64,000 nucleotides of DNA from contig NZ_LMJT01000012.1 in NCBI RefSeq assembly GCF_001429395.1, forward strand, positions 307,482-371,481, written 5' to 3'. Position 1 is the stretch's first letter. Every line of letters starts with the position of its first letter. Made by a program: the position numbers and the translations under genes. Source of the stretch: Allobosea sp. Root381. Lineage in GTDB: Bacteria; Pseudomonadota; Alphaproteobacteria; Rhizobiales; Beijerinckiaceae. The notes beneath the pieces are model-generated. The model saw nothing but the letters and a program-made list of their open reading frames with translations, was not told the origin of the DNA and did not search any database. This document shows, piece after piece, positions 44,493 to 54,405 of this stretch.

Positions 44493-45892
44493 AGCTTGTA
44501 GGCCTCCTTGGCCAGTCGGTAGGCGAGGTCATGGGCGACCTCGGCGGCCTCGTCCTCGTCGAGCCGGTGCTCGGCGACGAGCTTGGCGAGATAGGCGCAG
44601 TCGCAGCGGCGGGCGACGTCGTGGCGCGCGGGAATCGAGAGATAGGCTCGGGTGTCGTCGTTGAAGCCGACAGTGTTGTAGAAGCCGGCCGTCTCGGTGG
44701 TCAGCTCGCGGAAGCGCAGCATCGCCTCGGGCGCGTCGAGGAACCACCAGCCCGGTCCGAGCTTGAGCGCAGGATAGTGGCCGGCGAGCGGCGCGAGCTC
44801 GCGCGAATAGCTGGTCTCATCGAGGGTGAAGGCGATGACGGTCAGGTTCGGCTCGTTGCCGACGGCGTCGAGCAGCGGCTTCAGCGCGGTCACGTAGTCC
44901 GTCTGGCTCGGGATGTCGGCGCCCATGTCGCGCCCGAAGGTCTCGAACAGCCAGGGGTTGTGATTGCGCGAGGAGCCGGGATGGATCTGCACGACGAGCC
45001 CGTCTTCGAGGCTCATCTTCGCCATCTCGGTCAGCATCTGGCCGCGGAACAGGTCGGCATCGTTCGCCGAGAACTTGCCCTTCAGGATCTTGGCGAAGAG
45101 CTTCTCGCTTTCGGCCGTGGAGAGATTGGCCGTGCGGGCGGTGGCGTGGCCATGGTCCGAAGAAGTTGCACCGCGCTCGATGAAATAGGCGCGGCGCTGG
45201 CGATGCGCGGCGAGATAGCCCGTCCAGCTCGTGACGTCCTCGCCGGTCAGGGTGCCGAACTGATCGAGATTATCCGCAAAACCCTCGAACTCGGGGTCGA
45301 CGACGCTGTCGGGGCGATAGGCGGTGACGACCTTGCCGCCCCAGCCCGAGTCCCTGATCATGTCGTGCCACTTCAGATCGTCGAGCGCGCCCTCCGTCGT
45401 CGAGATCGCCTCGATCCTGAAGCGCTCGAACAGGGCGCGCGGGCGCAACTCGGGCTCAGCGAGTTTGGCAGCAATCTTGTCGTAGATGCGGTCGGCGCTC
45501 TCGGGCGAGAGGCGCTCGTTGATGCCGAAGACCGAGGACAGCGCGTGCTCGAACCAGAGCCGGGTCGGCGTGCCGCGGAACAGGTACCAGTGCTTGGCGA
45601 AGAGGTCCCAGATCTTGCGCGGATCGGTCTCGACCTCGCCGCCATCCTTGCGGGCGATGCCGAGCTGCTCAAGCCGCACGCCCTGCGAATAGAGCATCCG
45701 GAAAATGTAGTGATCCGGCTTGACCAGCAGCGTCGCGGGATCGGGGAAGGGCAGATTCTCGGCGAACCAGCGCGGATCGGTGTGGCCATGCGGCGAGACG
45801 ATCGGCAGGTCCCGGACCGTCGCATAGAGACGGCGGGCTATGCCGCGCGTCACCGGATCGGCGGGAAACAGGCGATCATCGTGAAGCAGCAT
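44489..45892 (-). CDS. uxaC: Glucuronate (uronate) isomerase UxaC
   Basis: A metal-dependent isomerase of 467 residues converting D-glucuronate to D-fructuronate and D-galacturonate to D-tagaturonate. Signatures: VSPHGHTDPRWFAEN near residue 35 and IHPGSSRNHNPWLFE near 300. It is the first gene of the leftward uxaC-kduI-kduD-cupin-dctPQM-uxuB unit and is divergent from a GntR/FCD regulator with a clear palindrome in between. Confidence 0.95.
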   Translation of the reverse strand: MLLHDDRLFPADPVTRGIARRLYATVRDLPIVSPHGHTDPRWFAENLPFPDPATLLVKPDHYIFRMLYSQGVRLEQLGIARKDGGEVETDPRKIWDLFAKHWYLFRGTPTRLWFEHALSSVFGINERLSPESADRIYDKIAAKLAEPELRPRALFERFRIEAISTTEGALDDLKWHDMIRDSGWGGKVVTAYRPDSVVDPEFEGFADNLDQFGTLTGEDVTSWTGYLAAHRQRRAYFIERGATSSDHGHATARTANLSTAESEKLFAKILKGKFSANDADLFRGQMLTEMAKMSLEDGLVVQIHPGSSRNHNPWLFETFGRDMGADIPSQTDYVTALKPLLDAVGNEPNLTVIAFTLDETSYSRELAPLAGHYPALKLGPGWWFLDAPEAMLRFRELTTETAGFYNTVGFNDDTRAYLSIPARHDVARRCDCAYLAKLVAEHRLDEDEAAEVAHDLAYRLAKEAYKL

Positions 45893-45963
45893 CGAATGGG
45901 TACCCTTTGGTCAGTATCCGGCGGACAATAGGAGCGGCCGGGGTGCAGGGTCAATATACTAAT

Positions 45964-45973
45964 ATACTAGTAT
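45964..45973. promoter_or_regulatory. Palindrome ATACTAGTAT in the uxaC/gntR divergent promoter
   Basis: A perfect 10-base palindrome preceded by the partial copy AATATACTAATATACTAGTA, giving overlapping TATACTA units. AT-rich palindromes of this size are usual FadR-subfamily operators. It lies on the ATG at 45972, which argues against that ATG as the regulator's start. Confidence 0.6.
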
Positions 45974-46073
45974 GTCAAAAACGCGCGTGCTATCCGCCTT
46001 TGGAAGCAAGCGTCATGATCCGGACGCGACCGCACATGCCGCGGGGAGACGCGGGCGAAAACAAGGCGAGGCG

Positions 46074-46817
46074 ATGTCGGACACCACCATTCCGCAGGAC
46101 GCGAATGCGGAGAGCCCGCGCCGGGAGCGCCGCCGCCAGCCGCTGGGCGGCATTCCGGCCGGCCGTTCGACGGCCGCCTCGATGGTGCAGGACGAGTTGC
46201 GGCGGGCGATTCTGGCGATGGAGATCGTGCCCGGCGCGGCGCTGGTGGAGAAGGAGCTGACCGCCCGGTTCGGCACCAGCCGCACGCCGGTGCGCGAGGC
46301 GCTGATCCGGCTCAAGGAAGAGGGCTTCGTCGAGATCTTCCCGCAGGCCGGAACCTTCGTCGCGCGGATTCCGGCGGAGGCAATCCCCGAGGCCGTTTTC
46401 ATCCGGCAGGCGCTGGAATGCGCCACGGTCGAGCTGGTGGCACGGATCGGAACGCCGGAGGCCGTCGCGATCCTGGACGACACCATCGCCCGCCAGCGCG
46501 CCGCGCTGGAACGGGGCGACCAGGAAGACTTCCACCTCGCGGACGAGGCCTTCCACGAGGCGCTGGCCGGTCTCGCCGGCTATCCCGGCATCTGGAAGAT
46601 CGCCCAGGCGGCCAAGAGCCAGATCGACCGATGCCGGCGCATGACGCTGCCGGTGCCCGGCCGCATGGCCATGGTGATCCGCGAGCATTCCTCGATCGTC
46701 GATGCGATCCGCCGGCATGATGGGCCTGCCGCCGAGGTCGCGATGCGCCAGCATCTCGGCACCCTGCTGCCGGACCTCGTGGTGCTGCAGGACAGGCACC
46801 CGGACTATTTCATCTGA
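46074..46817 (+). CDS. GntR family (FadR subfamily, FCD domain) regulator of the hexuronate operon
   Basis: A regulator of 247 residues. Winged helix at about 35-100 with the classical LTARFGTSRTPVREALIRL; FCD helical effector domain after 110, with the metal site residues D and H in DFHLADEAFHEAL. It is functionally like UxuR/ExuR by position. The upstream ATG at 45972 falls on the operator and its frame adds an atypical Arg-rich segment; ATG 46074 follows AAGGCGAGG and is preferred. Confidence 0.88.
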   Translation: MSDTTIPQDANAESPRRERRRQPLGGIPAGRSTAASMVQDELRRAILAMEIVPGAALVEKELTARFGTSRTPVREALIRLKEEGFVEIFPQAGTFVARIPAEAIPEAVFIRQALECATVELVARIGTPEAVAILDDTIARQRAALERGDQEDFHLADEAFHEALAGLAGYPGIWKIAQAAKSQIDRCRRMTLPVPGRMAMVIREHSSIVDAIRRHDGPAAEVAMRQHLGTLLPDLVVLQDRHPDYFI

Positions 46818-46967
46818 GAGCGACGCTGGCTGTGCCGCGGCGACAGCCTGGCGCGGCGATTGCCTGCTGTCGTGCCGATGCGGCGGAAGCCGGGGTGCCC
46901 CGCCATGTGGCCGCTTGCCGATGGCGCGCGGCGTTGCTCAGATGCCGTGCCCACGCCGACGAGGACC

Positions 46968-48356
46968 ATGCCGATGCCCGATCCCGCCGATCTCAGCGCC
47001 GTCGAGTTGTTGGAGGCCTATCGTTCGAAAGCGCTTTCGCCGGTCGAGGTCACGCAGGCGGTGATCGCCCGGATCGAGGCCCGGGAGCCGAAGATCAAGG
47101 CGCTCTACGCCTATCGGCCGGAAGCGGCGCTCGAAGCCGCAAAGGCCTCGGAGACGCGCTGGCTGAAAGGCGAGGCGCTGGCGCTCGACGGCGTGCCCGG
47201 CACGATCAAGGAGAACATCGCGACCAAGGGCACGCCGATGCCGGTCGGCACCGCGGCGCGCGACCTGGTGCCGATGCCCGACGATGCGCCGGTCTCGGCG
47301 CGGCTGAAGGAGGCCGGCTTCGTCCTCCTCGCGAAGACGACGATGCCCGATTACGGCATGGCCTCGTCGGGGCTTTCGAGCTTCCACGAACTGGCGCGCA
47401 ACCCCTGGGACCTGTCGAAGAATCCCGGCGGCTCGTCGGCGGGGGCCGGCGCGGCGGGCGCCGCCGGTTACGGTCCGCTGCATATCGGCACGGATATCGG
47501 CGGCTCGATCCGCCTGCCGGCCGGATGGTGCGGGCTCGTCGGCCTGAAGCCCAGCTTCGGCCGCGTGCCGATCGATCCGAGCTATTACGGCCGCGTCGCC
47601 GGGCCGATGACCCGCACGGTCGCGGACGCGGCCCTGACGATGCGCGAGATTTCCAAACCCGATGCCCGCGACGGCATGAGCCTGCCGCCGCAGGAGATCG
47701 ACTGGACGTCGCTCGACATCGACCTGACGGGGCTCAGGATCGGCCTGCAGTTCGATCCGGGCATCGGCATTCCCGTCGAGCCGCAGACGCGAGCCGCGGT
47801 GGAGACGGCGGCCCGGGCCTTCGCGGCGGCGGGCGCGGTGGTGGAGGAGGCGCCGGCCTTCCTGACGCGGGAAATGCTCGACGGGCTCGACGATTTCTGG
47901 AGCCAGCGGGCCTGGGCCGATATCGGCTCGTTGACGCCTGAGAAGCAGTCCGCGGTGCTGCCCTATATCTTTGCCTGGGCGAAGCGCGGCGAAGCCCTGT
48001 CGGGCGACCGCGTCTATCGCGGCATGAGCCAGATGCTGGCGATCAAGGACGCCGCGCTGAAGCAGAGCGCGCCCTTCGACTTCGTGCTCTCGCCGGTTGC
48101 GCCGGTGCCGAGCTACGCGGCGGAACTGGCTTCGCCGATCCATGATCCGGACAGACCGTTCGAGCACATCGTCTTCACGCTGCCTGCCAACATGTCCGAG
48201 CAGCCCTCGATTTCGGTGCATGCCGGCCTGACGGCCGCGGGGCTGCCGATCGGCCTGCAGATCACCGGCCGTCGCTTCGACGATCTCGGCGTGCTGCGGA
48301 TGGCGCGGGCCTGGGAAATGTTGCGCGGCGCCGCGCCGGCCTGGCCGGTTCTGTAG
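46968..48356 (+). CDS. Amidase (amidase signature family)
   Basis: A hydrolase of 462 residues with a Ser-cisSer-Lys triad: GVPGTIKENI (Lys) near residue 80, NPGGSSAGAGAAGAAG (cis-Ser) near 155, and GTDIGGSIRLPAGWCG (nucleophilic Ser) near 180. It lacks GatA-specific context, so it is a stand-alone amidase of unknown substrate. ATG 46968 or ATG 46974; GAGGA lies at 46961, which suits 46974 slightly better. Convergent with xerC. Confidence 0.9.
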   Translation: MPMPDPADLSAVELLEAYRSKALSPVEVTQAVIARIEAREPKIKALYAYRPEAALEAAKASETRWLKGEALALDGVPGTIKENIATKGTPMPVGTAARDLVPMPDDAPVSARLKEAGFVLLAKTTMPDYGMASSGLSSFHELARNPWDLSKNPGGSSAGAGAAGAAGYGPLHIGTDIGGSIRLPAGWCGLVGLKPSFGRVPIDPSYYGRVAGPMTRTVADAALTMREISKPDARDGMSLPPQEIDWTSLDIDLTGLRIGLQFDPGIGIPVEPQTRAAVETAARAFAAAGAVVEEAPAFLTREMLDGLDDFWSQRAWADIGSLTPEKQSAVLPYIFAWAKRGEALSGDRVYRGMSQMLAIKDAALKQSAPFDFVLSPVAPVPSYAAELASPIHDPDRPFEHIVFTLPANMSEQPSISVHAGLTAAGLPIGLQITGRRFDDLGVLRMARAWEMLRGAAPAWPVL

Positions 48357-48363
48357 CGCGTCA

Positions 48364-49290
48364 TCAGCCGCGTGCCCGCGGATGGGCGGCGTCATAGGCC
48401 GCCATCAGCCTCGCCGAATCGATGCGGGTGTATATCTGCGTGGTCGAGAGCGAGGCGTGGCCGAGCAGTTCCTGGATTGCCCGCAGATCGCCGCCGCGGC
48501 CGAGTAGATGCGTGGCGAAAGAATGCCGCAGCGAATGCGGCGTCGTCGATGAGGGCAGGCCGAGCGCGCCGCGCAAGGACTCGACCGCGAGCTGGATGAT
48601 GCGCGGCGAGAGCGGGCCGCCCTTGGCGCCGAGGAAAAGCGGGCCGTCCGGTGGCAGCCGCCAGGGGCAGAGCGAGAGGTATTCCGCGATCGCGGTGACG
48701 ACGACGGGCAGGACAGGCACCATCCGCGTCTTGCTGCCCTTGCCGATGACGGTCAGCGTGTCGCCGGCGCTCGTCGGGGCCTGGGCGCGGGTGAGCGAGA
48801 GCGCTTCCGAGATGCGCAGGCCGCAGCCATAAAGGAGTGAGAGCACGGCGGCGTCGCGGGCGAGGATCCACTGCTCACGCTCTTCGCCGGCGCGGGTGTC
48901 GGCCTGGGTCACGGCCTTGGCGGCGCGGGCTTCGAGCGGGCGCGGCAGGGATTTGCCGATGCGCGGGCCGCGCGTCGCGGCGAAGGCGGCTGCGGTCAGC
49001 TTACCGCTGCGCTCGCCGAAGCGCGCGAGCGAGCGCAGCGCGGCGAGCTGGCGCATCAGCGTCCGGTTGCCGACGCCGTCGCGCCGGCGCCGGCCGAGGA
49101 AGGCGCGCAGGTCAGCCGGCTTCAGCGCGGCGATGTCGGCGAGGGAAGGTGCGCCGCCGAAATGTTCGGTCAGGAAGGTCGTGAACTGGCGGAGATCACG
49201 ACCATAGGCTTCGAGCGTCTTGGGCGAGAGCCGCCGCTCATGGGCGAGATGGCCGAGCCAGTCGCGGGTCACGGTGTCGAGATCGGTCAT
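48364..49290 (-). CDS. xerC: Site-specific tyrosine recombinase XerC
   Basis: A recombinase of 308 residues. SAM-like N-terminal domain to about 110; catalytic residues R159 (GLRISEAL), K184 or K187 (GKGSK), H252 and R255 (HSLRHSFAT), H278 (GHAS) and nucleophile Y287 (TTQIYTR). With XerD it resolves chromosome dimers at dif. It lies next to priA, the usual alphaproteobacterial position, so it is a housekeeping Xer protein and not an integrase of a mobile element. Confidence 0.93.
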   Translation of the reverse strand: MTDLDTVTRDWLGHLAHERRLSPKTLEAYGRDLRQFTTFLTEHFGGAPSLADIAALKPADLRAFLGRRRRDGVGNRTLMRQLAALRSLARFGERSGKLTAAAFAATRGPRIGKSLPRPLEARAAKAVTQADTRAGEEREQWILARDAAVLSLLYGCGLRISEALSLTRAQAPTSAGDTLTVIGKGSKTRMVPVLPVVVTAIAEYLSLCPWRLPPDGPLFLGAKGGPLSPRIIQLAVESLRGALGLPSSTTPHSLRHSFATHLLGRGGDLRAIQELLGHASLSTTQIYTRIDSARLMAAYDAAHPRARG

Positions 49291-49303
49291 TCTTCGCCGC
49301 TTC

Positions 49304-49396
49304 CGTCATGGTTGGGCCTGTCCCGACCATCCACGTCTTCGCTGGTCGAGACCTGTGTTCAAGACGTGGGTGCTCGCCACGAGGGCGAGCATGACG
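49304..49396. repeat. Palindromic element upstream of xerC (family A)
   Basis: Left hairpin GGTTGGG-CCTGT-CCCGACC (one G-U pair), right hairpin GCTCGCC-ACGAG-GGCGAGC, inner CCACGTCTT and AAGACGTGG, outer CGTCATG/CATGACG. The stem order is the reverse of that at 9031. Confidence 0.87.
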
Positions 49397-49430
49397 ACGC
49401 GACCTTAACGCCTTCCGAATCGATGGTTCC

Positions 49431-49778
49431 TTACGTCTTCCGGCAGGCGAAGGGCATGAAGGTGCTGGCCATGCCCTCGTTCATGCCCATGATCACCATG
49501 ACATTGGCGAGGTTGAGCTCTTCGGTGCTGCGCGGGCAGACCTCGCCCTTGATGCTGCAGCCAGAGGTTAGGAAGGCCTCGTGGGCGTCGAGGAAGGGCT
49601 GGCCGAGCCCCTTGCGCCCGAGCTTGGCCAGCGCTGTGGCATAGGCCTTGGTGTAGCGCTCGCATTTGACCGCGGGCCATTTCTCGGGCGCGACCGGCTG
49701 TGCGTGAACGGCCCCGGTTTCGCCTGTGACGATGCCGAGGGCGATAGCTGGTGCGAGCAGGCGGAGGGGCAGCTTCAT
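49431..49778 (-). CDS. Small secreted protein of unknown function
   Basis: A protein of 115 residues with signal peptide MKLPLRLLAPAIALGIVTG and a probable cleavage near VHA-QP. The mature part has four cysteines (VKCERY, SGCSIKGEVC, FACRKT), suited to two periplasmic disulfides. I do not recognise a family. Its neighbours (xerC, priA) give no functional hint. Composition and codon use look native. Confidence 0.75.
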   Translation of the reverse strand: MKLPLRLLAPAIALGIVTGETGAVHAQPVAPEKWPAVKCERYTKAYATALAKLGRKGLGQPFLDAHEAFLTSGCSIKGEVCPRSTEELNLANVMVIMGMNEGMASTFMPFACRKT

Positions 49779-49886
49779 GGTTTCGCTCGTCGGTGGCGAG
49801 GGTGTCGCGGCGGTAGTGATCAGGCGATCGCGGCAATGCCAAGGCGGCAGTTGTCGCCTCGGGCGCGACCCGCTACCCAACGGCTC

Positions 49887-52070
49887 ATGAGCGATGCGGA
49901 GCAGATGGCGGGAGGCGGCACGGTCGAGGTGCTGATCCCGCTCGCGCTGGACCAGGCCTATAGCTACGCCGTGCCGCCCGGGCTCGCCCTCGTCCCGGGC
50001 GACGTGGTGCAGGTGCCGCTCGGGCCGCGCGAGACCGTCGGCGTCGTCTGGGAGACGGGCTCCGGCCGTGGCGGCAATCTCAAGCAGGTCACGGGCAAGC
50101 TCGACATGCCGCCGCTCGATTCGGCGTTGATGAAGCTGGTCGACTGGGTTTCCTGGTACACGCTGGCGCCGAAGGGCTCGGTGCTGGCGCTGGCTTTGCG
50201 CCGTCCGCCGGACGACAAGCCCGAGCGGCCGAAGCTGGGCGTCCGGCTCGTCGGCGCGCCGCCCGCCCGGATGACGCCGGCCCGGGCGCGCGCCATCGCC
50301 GCCGCCGAGGGCGGGCTGCTGACGGCGAAGAGCGCGCTCGCCGAGGCTGCCTCGGTCAGTTCGGCCGTGATCGATTCGCTCGTCGATGCCGGCACCTTCG
50401 CGGTCGAGCCGATGCCGCGTGAGGCGATCGCCGCCATACCCGATCCCGACCATGCCCGGCCGGCTCTCTCGGAAGGGCAGGCGGCGGCCGCCGAGGCGCT
50501 GGTCGCCACGGTCAGGGCCGCGTCCTATGGGGTGACATTGCTCGAGGGCGTCACCGGTTCGGGCAAGACGGAGGTCTATTTCGAGGCTGTCGCCGAGGCG
50601 ATCCGGCTCGGTCGGCAGAGCCTGATCCTGATGCCGGAAATCGCGCTCACCGCACAGTTCATCGACCGTTTCGAGGCCCGCTTCGGGGTCAGGCCGGGGC
50701 TCTGGCATTCGGGGGTGGGCGGGCGCAGGCGGGAGCGCCTGCAGGCGGCGATCGCCAGCGGCGAGGCCAGGGTCGTGGCCGGGGCGCGTTCGGCACTCTT
50801 CCTGCCCTATCGCGATCTCGGCCTGATCGTCGTCGATGAGGAGCATGAGGCGGCCTACAAGCAGGAGGACGGCGTCGCCTATCATGCGCGCGACATGGCT
50901 GTTGTGCGCGGGCGGATCGAGAACGCTCCGGTCATCCTCACTTCGGCGACGCCCTCGCTGGAGACGCGCGTCAATGCCGAGCGTGGGCGCTATGTCCATC
51001 TCAAGCTGGCCGAGCGCTTCGGCGGCCGCAGCCTGCCGACGCTCGGCCTCGTCGATCTGCGCCAGGACAAGCCGCCGCGCGGGCGCTGGGTCTCCGAGAC
51101 GCTGGCCAAGGCGATCGCCGCCAATCTGGAGGCGAAGGAGCAGTCGCTGCTGTTCCTGAACCGGCGCGGCTATGCGCCGCTGACGCTCTGCCGCGACTGC
51201 GGGCATCGCTTCCAGTGCCCGAACTGCTCGGCCTGGCTGGTCGACCATCGCTTCCGCCGCGCGCTCGTCTGCCATCATTGCGGCCATGTCGAGCGGCGGC
51301 CGCATGAATGCCCGCAATGCCATGCGCAGGAGAGCCTGACCGCTTGCGGCCCCGGCGTCGAGCGTCTGGCCGAAGAGGTCGCGACCCTGTTTCCGGAGGC
51401 GCGCGGCATCGTGCTGTCGAGCGACTTTCCCGGCGGCACCGAGCGGCTGAAGACCGAACTGATGGCGGTGGCGGCGGGCGAGTTCGACATCGTCATCGGC
51501 ACGCAGCTCGTCGCCAAGGGGCACAATTTCCCCGGCATGACTCTGGTCGGGGTGATCGATGCCGATCTCGGCCTGACCTCCGGCGATCCGCGCGCGGCCG
51601 AGCGGACCTTCCAGGTGCTGCGGCAGGTGACGGGGCGGGCCGGGCGCGGCGAGAAGCCGGGCCGAGCCCTGCTGCAGACGCATGATCCGGCGCATCCGGT
51701 GCTCAAGGCGCTGATCTCGGGAGACCCGGAGCGGTTTTATGCCGCAGAGGCCGCCGCGCGCGAGGCCGCGGGCCTGCCGCCCTTCGGCCGGCTCGCGGGG
51801 CTGATCGTCTCCGCCAACAGCCAGGCGGAGGCCGAGAGCCATGCCAGGGCGCTGGCGCGCTGCGCCGAGGCGCCGGACGGGGTGAGCGTGCTGGGCCCTG
51901 CGGAAGCGCCGCTTGCCGTGCTGCGCGGGCGCCATCGCATGCGTCTGATCGTGAAAACCGCCCGCGAGGTCAATCTCCAGGACTATCTTCGGATCTGGCT
52001 GAAACGCACCGGCAAGCCCAAGGGCTCGGTGCGTGTCGCGGTCGATGTCGACCCGCAGAGCTTTCTTTGA
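49887..52070 (+). CDS. priA: Primosomal replication restart helicase PriA
   Basis: A helicase of 727 residues. N-terminal DNA-binding domain (VLIPLALDQAYSYAVPPG), Walker A GVTGSGKTEVY near 221-231, DEEH box in VVDEEHEAAYKQEDG near 315, and the zinc insert with paired CxxC motifs (CRDCGHRFQCPNC, CHHCG, CPQC) near 430-475. C-terminal motifs VAKGHNFPGMTLVGVIDAD and TGRAGRGEKPG are intact. It restarts stalled forks. ATG 49887 fits the family N-terminus. Confidence 0.95.
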   Translation: MSDAEQMAGGGTVEVLIPLALDQAYSYAVPPGLALVPGDVVQVPLGPRETVGVVWETGSGRGGNLKQVTGKLDMPPLDSALMKLVDWVSWYTLAPKGSVLALALRRPPDDKPERPKLGVRLVGAPPARMTPARARAIAAAEGGLLTAKSALAEAASVSSAVIDSLVDAGTFAVEPMPREAIAAIPDPDHARPALSEGQAAAAEALVATVRAASYGVTLLEGVTGSGKTEVYFEAVAEAIRLGRQSLILMPEIALTAQFIDRFEARFGVRPGLWHSGVGGRRRERLQAAIASGEARVVAGARSALFLPYRDLGLIVVDEEHEAAYKQEDGVAYHARDMAVVRGRIENAPVILTSATPSLETRVNAERGRYVHLKLAERFGGRSLPTLGLVDLRQDKPPRGRWVSETLAKAIAANLEAKEQSLLFLNRRGYAPLTLCRDCGHRFQCPNCSAWLVDHRFRRALVCHHCGHVERRPHECPQCHAQESLTACGPGVERLAEEVATLFPEARGIVLSSDFPGGTERLKTELMAVAAGEFDIVIGTQLVAKGHNFPGMTLVGVIDADLGLTSGDPRAAERTFQVLRQVTGRAGRGEKPGRALLQTHDPAHPVLKALISGDPERFYAAEAAAREAAGLPPFGRLAGLIVSANSQAEAESHARALARCAEAPDGVSVLGPAEAPLAVLRGRHRMRLIVKTAREVNLQDYLRIWLKRTGKPKGSVRVAVDVDPQSFL

Positions 52071-52300
52071 ACGAAGCTCCCCCTTTCTTCGAAGCATTGA
52101 AAGGATGGGCAAAACTGCGCGCTGGATCGGCATCAACGGATTGCGCCCCCCGGAAGCGCATGCTAGTGCACCGCCACATTTAGGTCGCGAAGCCGTCTTG
52201 CCGGCTTCCTGCCCGTGATACATCGCAGCGCCAGGACCTCGCACTCCGCCCTCGCAAGAGGGTCGCCGGGAGCAGGCCTATGAAACGAGAGACGTGAAGC

Positions 52301-52870
52301 GTGGCTGAGGGCGGATCGCAAGGATCACTGGTTTCGGGCGTGGCCGGTCGCTACGCCACGGCACTCTTCGAACTGGCCGGCGAGTCCGACGCCATCGACT
52401 CCGTCGCGGCCGATCTCGATACCTTTTCCGCGATGCTCGCCGAGAGCGAGGACCTTCGCCGCCTCGTCGGCAGCCCGGCCTTCTCGGCCGAGGAGCAGAC
52501 GGCCGCGATCAAGGCCGTGCTCGCGAAGGCCGGCCTCTCCGGCATCGCCGCCAACTTCATCGGCCTCGTCGCCAGCAAGCGCCGCCTGTTCGCGCTGCCC
52601 GGCATGATCGCCGCCTACAAGGCACTCGTCGCCGAGGCCCGCGGCATCGTCAGTGCCGAGGTCACGCTCGCCGAGGCGCCCGCGCCTGTTCGCGTCGAGG
52701 AAATCCGTGCCGCGCTCGCCGCCGTCGCGGGCAAGGCCGTCGATGTCTCGATCAAGGTCGATCCGGCGCTGATCGGCGGGCTCATCGTCAAGATGGGCTC
52801 CCGCATGGTCGATGCCTCGCTGAAAACCAAGCTCAATTCAATTCGTCTTGCCATGAAAGAGGTCGGCTGA
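52301..52870 (+). CDS. atpH: ATP synthase F1 delta subunit
   Basis: A protein of 189 residues linking F1 to the peripheral stalk. [13 protein letters not shown] near the N-terminus is the delta/OSCP signature, and the C-terminal [21 protein letters not shown] is diagnostic. It begins with GTG at 52301. First gene of the F1 operon; 230 bases to priA leave room for a promoter. The Fo genes are elsewhere, as usual in alphaproteobacteria. Confidence 0.95.
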   Translation: MAEGGSQGSLVSGVAGRYATALFELAGESDAIDSVAADLDTFSAMLAESEDLRRLVGSPAFSAEEQTAAIKAVLAKAGLSGIAANFIGLVASKRRLFALPGMIAAYKALVAEARGIVSAEVTLAEAPAPVRVEEIRAALAAVAGKAVDVSIKVDPALIGGLIVKMGSRMVDASLKTKLNSIRLAMKEVG

Positions 52871-54399
52871 TGGAAATCCGCCCCGCTGAAATCTCCGCGA
52901 TCCTGAAGGCCCAGATCTCGAATTTCGGGTCTGAAGCCTCCGTCACCGAGGTCGGTCAGGTTCTCTCCGTCGGCGACGGTATCGCCCGAGTCTACGGCCT
53001 CGACAAGGTCCAGGCCGGTGAGATGGTCGAGTTCGAGTCCGGCGTGCGCGGCATGGCGCTCAACCTCGAGAGCGACAATGTCGGCGTCGTGATCTTCGGC
53101 TCCGACCGCGAGATCAAGGAAGGCCAGACCGTCAAGCGCACCGGCGCCATCGTCGACGTGCCGGTCGGCAAGGAGCTTCTCGGCCGCGTCGTCGACGCGC
53201 TCGGCAACCCGATCGACGGCAAGGGCCCGATCAAGACGGCCCAGCGCTCGCGCGTCGACGTCAAGGCTCCCGGCATCATTCCGCGCAAGTCGGTGCACGA
53301 GCCGATGGCGACCGGCCTCAAGGCGATCGACGCCCTGATCCCGATCGGTCGCGGCCAGCGTGAGCTGATCATCGGCGACCGCCAGACCGGCAAGACCGCC
53401 GTCGCGCTCGACACGATCCTCAACCAGAAGGCGCTGAACGAGGGCACGGACGAGAGCCAGAAGCTCTACTGCGTCTATGTCGCCATCGGCCAGAAGCGCT
53501 CCACCGTCGCCCAGTTCGTGAAGGTGCTGGAAGAGCGCGGCGCGCTCGAGTACTCGATCGTCGTCGCGGCCACCGCCTCCGACGCCGCTCCGATGCAGTT
53601 CCTGGCCCCCTTCGCCGGTTGCGCCATGGGCGAGTATTTCCGCGACAACGGCATGCATGCCGTCATCATCTATGACGACCTGTCCAAGCAGGCCGTCGCC
53701 TATCGCCAGATGTCGCTGCTCCTGCGCCGCCCGCCCGGCCGCGAGGCCTATCCCGGCGACGTTTTCTATCTGCACTCCCGCCTGCTCGAGCGCGCCGCCA
53801 AGATGGGCGACGAGGCCGGCAACGGCTCGCTGACCGCGCTGCCGGTCATCGAGACGCAGGCGAACGACGTCTCGGCCTACATCCCGACCAACGTGATCTC
53901 GATCACCGACGGCCAGATCTTCCTCGAGACCGACCTGTTCTACCAAGGTATCCGCCCGGCGGTGAACGTCGGTCTCTCGGTCTCGCGCGTCGGCTCGGCG
54001 GCGCAGACCAAGGCGACCAAGAAGGTCGCCGGCAAGATCAAGGGCGAACTCGCCCAGTATCGCGAGATGGCCGCCTTCGCCCAGTTCGGCTCCGACCTCG
54101 ACGCGGTGACGCAGCGCCTGCTCAACCGTGGCGCGCGCCTGACCGAGCTTCTCAAGCAGGCGCAGTTCTCGCCGCTGAAGATGGAAGAGCAGACGGTCGT
54201 GATCTATGCCGGCGTGAACGGCTATCTCGACCCGCTGCCGGTCAACAGGGTCCGCGCCTTCGAGGACGGGCTGCTCGCCCTGGTTCGCGGCAAGCACGCC
54301 GACCTCCTGGCCGAGATCGGCAAGACCAAGGATCTTTCGGACGCGAACGCCGCAAAGCTGAAGGATATCGTCACCGCCTACGCCAAGTCGTTCTCGTAA
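52870..54399 (+). CDS. atpA: ATP synthase F1 alpha subunit
   Basis: A protein of 509 residues with Walker [10 protein letters not shown] near 170 and the alpha signature [18 protein letters not shown] near 365. It forms the non-catalytic sites of the hexamer. Its ATG overlaps the atpH stop by one base. A 129-base gap with a palindromic element separates it from atpG. Confidence 0.97.
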   Translation: MEIRPAEISAILKAQISNFGSEASVTEVGQVLSVGDGIARVYGLDKVQAGEMVEFESGVRGMALNLESDNVGVVIFGSDREIKEGQTVKRTGAIVDVPVGKELLGRVVDALGNPIDGKGPIKTAQRSRVDVKAPGIIPRKSVHEPMATGLKAIDALIPIGRGQRELIIGDRQTGKTAVALDTILNQKALNEGTDESQKLYCVYVAIGQKRSTVAQFVKVLEERGALEYSIVVAATASDAAPMQFLAPFAGCAMGEYFRDNGMHAVIIYDDLSKQAVAYRQMSLLLRRPPGREAYPGDVFYLHSRLLERAAKMGDEAGNGSLTALPVIETQANDVSAYIPTNVISITDGQIFLETDLFYQGIRPAVNVGLSVSRVGSAAQTKATKKVAGKIKGELAQYREMAAFAQFGSDLDAVTQRLLNRGARLTELLKQAQFSPLKMEEQTVVIYAGVNGYLDPLPVNRVRAFEDGLLALVRGKHADLLAEIGKTKDLSDANAAKLKDIVTAYAKSFS

Positions 54400-54405
54400 G
54401 GCTCC

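Noticed and set aside
48364..49396. XerC plus an adjacent palindrome considered as an integrase with its attachment site or an integron
   Set aside because: The protein is a standard housekeeping XerC beside priA, and the neighbouring palindrome is the same family found at seven unrelated loci. No cassettes or flanking direct repeats are seen.
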